A DNA stretch of 64,000 nucleotides from Aphelenchoides besseyi (Eukaryota > Nematoda > Chromadorea > Rhabditida > Aphelenchoididae). The translations under genes and the position numbers were made by a program. Where the stretch lies: positions 6,758,001 through 6,822,000 of the forward strand of contig JAMPIQ010000003.1 in NCBI GenBank assembly GCA_024699855.1, given 5' to 3'. Every line of letters begins with the position of its first letter. Within the stretch, counting starts at the first letter, position 1. Below the pieces are notes generated by a model. The model was not told where the DNA came from, did not search any database, and was given only the letters and a program-made list of their open reading frames with translations. Positions 63,039 to 64,000 of the stretch are shown in pieces.

Positions 63039-63187
63039 ATATTTTGTTGTAAACACGAAGATTTTTGAGTTTTCAACGAACGTACGATATAAATCATTTC
63101 CTCCTTATAAATTTGCTTTTGATTAAGATTCGTAACAAACAAACTAATGAATAGTAAGATGAAGTCATTCATCCATGTCCATTTATT

Positions 63188-63763
63188 TTATTGTTGTCGT
63201 TCAACGCTTTCAGGTGTCGACACTGTAGCCTTGATTGATACCGGTTCCCTGAACTGACGACAAACAATCGGAAATGGATCGTAAAGTTGAATGGCGTAAT
63301 TTATTGCCAGATTGCTAACAACCTTCGTACAATTAGGACTGTTGATATCGTACGATCTTCTGCGTAGTAGTTTTCTCTCACGCAATTATGAATAGTTTGA
63401 CGGTCATTTCGACTTTAAATTTCTCCATTTACGCAACAAAAGTTCTTTTGTTGCGTCTGAGAAGACGAAAATCGTGGATGGACAGTTCGGACGTCTTTGG
63501 CGCGTGACTTTCATCGACCGGTTTTTGTCCTTAAAGACGCCAACAAACGGGTTCCTTAATCGGACGTTAAACCGAGCGCTCGTATTGTCGTTTGAAGATT
63601 TCGTAAATGCGCACACAATCGGCATACCAAACACTTCTTGGCGCGCAAGAAAGAAGCGAAACGTAATGCGACTTGGGATCGTCGAAGATGCTCCGCCTTT
63701 CAGATCACATAAATCCAATGACAATCGAGTGCGAAGACCAAATGCTTCTGTTCGCTTCAGCAT
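63188..63763 (-). CDS. unrecognised basic protein of about 170 aa
   Basis: ATG 63761-63763 (MLKRTEAFGLRTRLSLDLCD). The body is basic and beta-like (SRITFRFFLARQEVFGMPIV, FNVRLRNPFVGVFKDKNRSM, TIFVFSDATKELLL). A GT-AG intron (about 63352-63405) joins phase 2 to a second exon, RSYDINSPNCTKVVSNLAIN, ending PESVERQQ at stop 63188-63190. The overall look (basic, compact) would suit a mitochondrial or nucleic-acid-binding protein, but no family is recognised. An alternative upstream exon (63839-63868) would overlap the divergent plus-strand gene and is considered less likely. Confidence 0.55.
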
Positions 63764-63829
63764 TTTTGGCCTCGAATGCTTTAAGGTTAGACGGGTAATT
63801 TCACTCCAGTGCTCGCATCTCGATTAGTC

Positions 63830-64000
63830 ATGGCTTACTTGTATTGGATTACTGTAAGTGATTAACATTCTGTTTGTTGCATAAAGGTGCTTTTTAGATC
63901 TGTACGAGTTTCTATGTTACATTGTTGGGTGTTGATGCTTGTCTAGGATTGGGCGGTGGAAATCAAGGATGTTGTCCGGCTCGTTCGGCTCCAATTTGCG
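63830..64000 (+). CDS. secreted Cys/Gly-rich protein, 5' part
   Basis: ATG 63830 opens exon 63830-63853 (MAYLYWIT), spliced GT-AG in phase 0 to 63898, which runs off the window. The joined N-terminus is a signal peptide (MAYLYWITICTSFYVTLLGV) followed by DACLGLGGGNQGCCPARSAP. Gly runs, adjacent cysteines and Pro after a signal peptide are typical of nematode ground-like or cuticle-associated secreted proteins, but the diagnostic domain would lie beyond the edge. It starts 66 bases from, and divergent to, the start codon of the minus-strand gene. Confidence 0.6.

Noticed and set aside
63474..63827. 117-codon plus-strand frame
   Set aside because: Antisense shadow of the minus-strand gene at 63188-63763, whose frame is better supported by an in-phase intron.
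63839..63868. Upstream first exon (MLITYSNPIQ) for the minus-strand gene
   Set aside because: Phase fits, but it overlaps the plus-strand signal-peptide exon and intron, which is better supported.

Overview
The window is nuclear DNA from a nematode-like animal. Almost every gene is broken by short introns (about 33-140 bases, GT-AG with a few GC-AG). Many start codons sit 0-25 bases after a pyrimidine-rich TTTYAG-type acceptor, as expected if messages are spliced-leader trans-spliced. The gene content also fits a nematode: an EGO-1/RRF-1-type cellular RNA-dependent RNA polymerase, a Fer/SPE-8-like SH2 tyrosine kinase, an alpha-type nicotinic receptor subunit, a DEG/ENaC-type gene and a UBE3B/OXI-1 ligase. 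I see no bacterial operons, CRISPR arrays, insertion sequences or viral genomes. The species cannot be named from the sequence.

Layout. 0-9 kb: an edge gene, a glucose-transporter (SLC2A) gene (+), the UBE3B HECT ubiquitin ligase (-), and divergent from it an SUV39-type histone H3K9 methyltransferase (+). 9.4-17.1 kb: a secreted metzincin-like zinc protease (-) and an alpha-type nicotinic acetylcholine receptor subunit (-). 17.1-21.2 kb: a gene-poor 4 kb. 21.2-31.9 kb: an unrecognised signal-anchored protein (+), a secretory cyclophilin (-), an N-terminal-only DEG/ENaC gene (-), a small secreted protein (-), a second SLC2A transporter (+) and two tail-to-tail small membrane proteins. 32.6-38.8 kb: a run of unrecognised minus-strand genes, one with an apparent frameshift. 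39-42.4 kb: a PDZ protein and the intraflagellar transport protein IFT56/TTC26 (DYF-13), with a tRNA-Pro(UGG) gene nested in an intron. 44.2 kb: SMIM14 (+). 45-48.9 kb: plasma-membrane Ca2+-ATPase (-). 49.7-60.5 kb: five minus-strand genes, namely an SH2 kinase, a basic-tailed membrane protein, a coiled-coil protein, the RdRP and a four-pass membrane protein. 61.5-64 kb: a WDR18-like WD40 protein followed 140 bases later by a coiled-coil protein (likely operon), an unrecognised minus-strand gene, and head-to-head with it the start of a secreted Cys/Gly-rich protein running off the window.

Functionally this is a mixed chromosomal neighbourhood rather than one dedicated pathway. SUV39 and the RdRP both belong to gene-silencing machinery but are 45 kb apart. 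I did not find a convincing new multi-gene system. The most unusual signals are local: a perfect intronic hairpin in the receptor gene, 13- and 16-base micro-exons, phase-proven GC-AG introns, an isolated start-codon exon in IFT56, a nested tRNA, a truncated channel gene, and a cluster of unrecognised genes. Gene spans given for minus-strand multi-exon genes run from stop to start codon; exon limits are stated where they could be worked out by reading frame.
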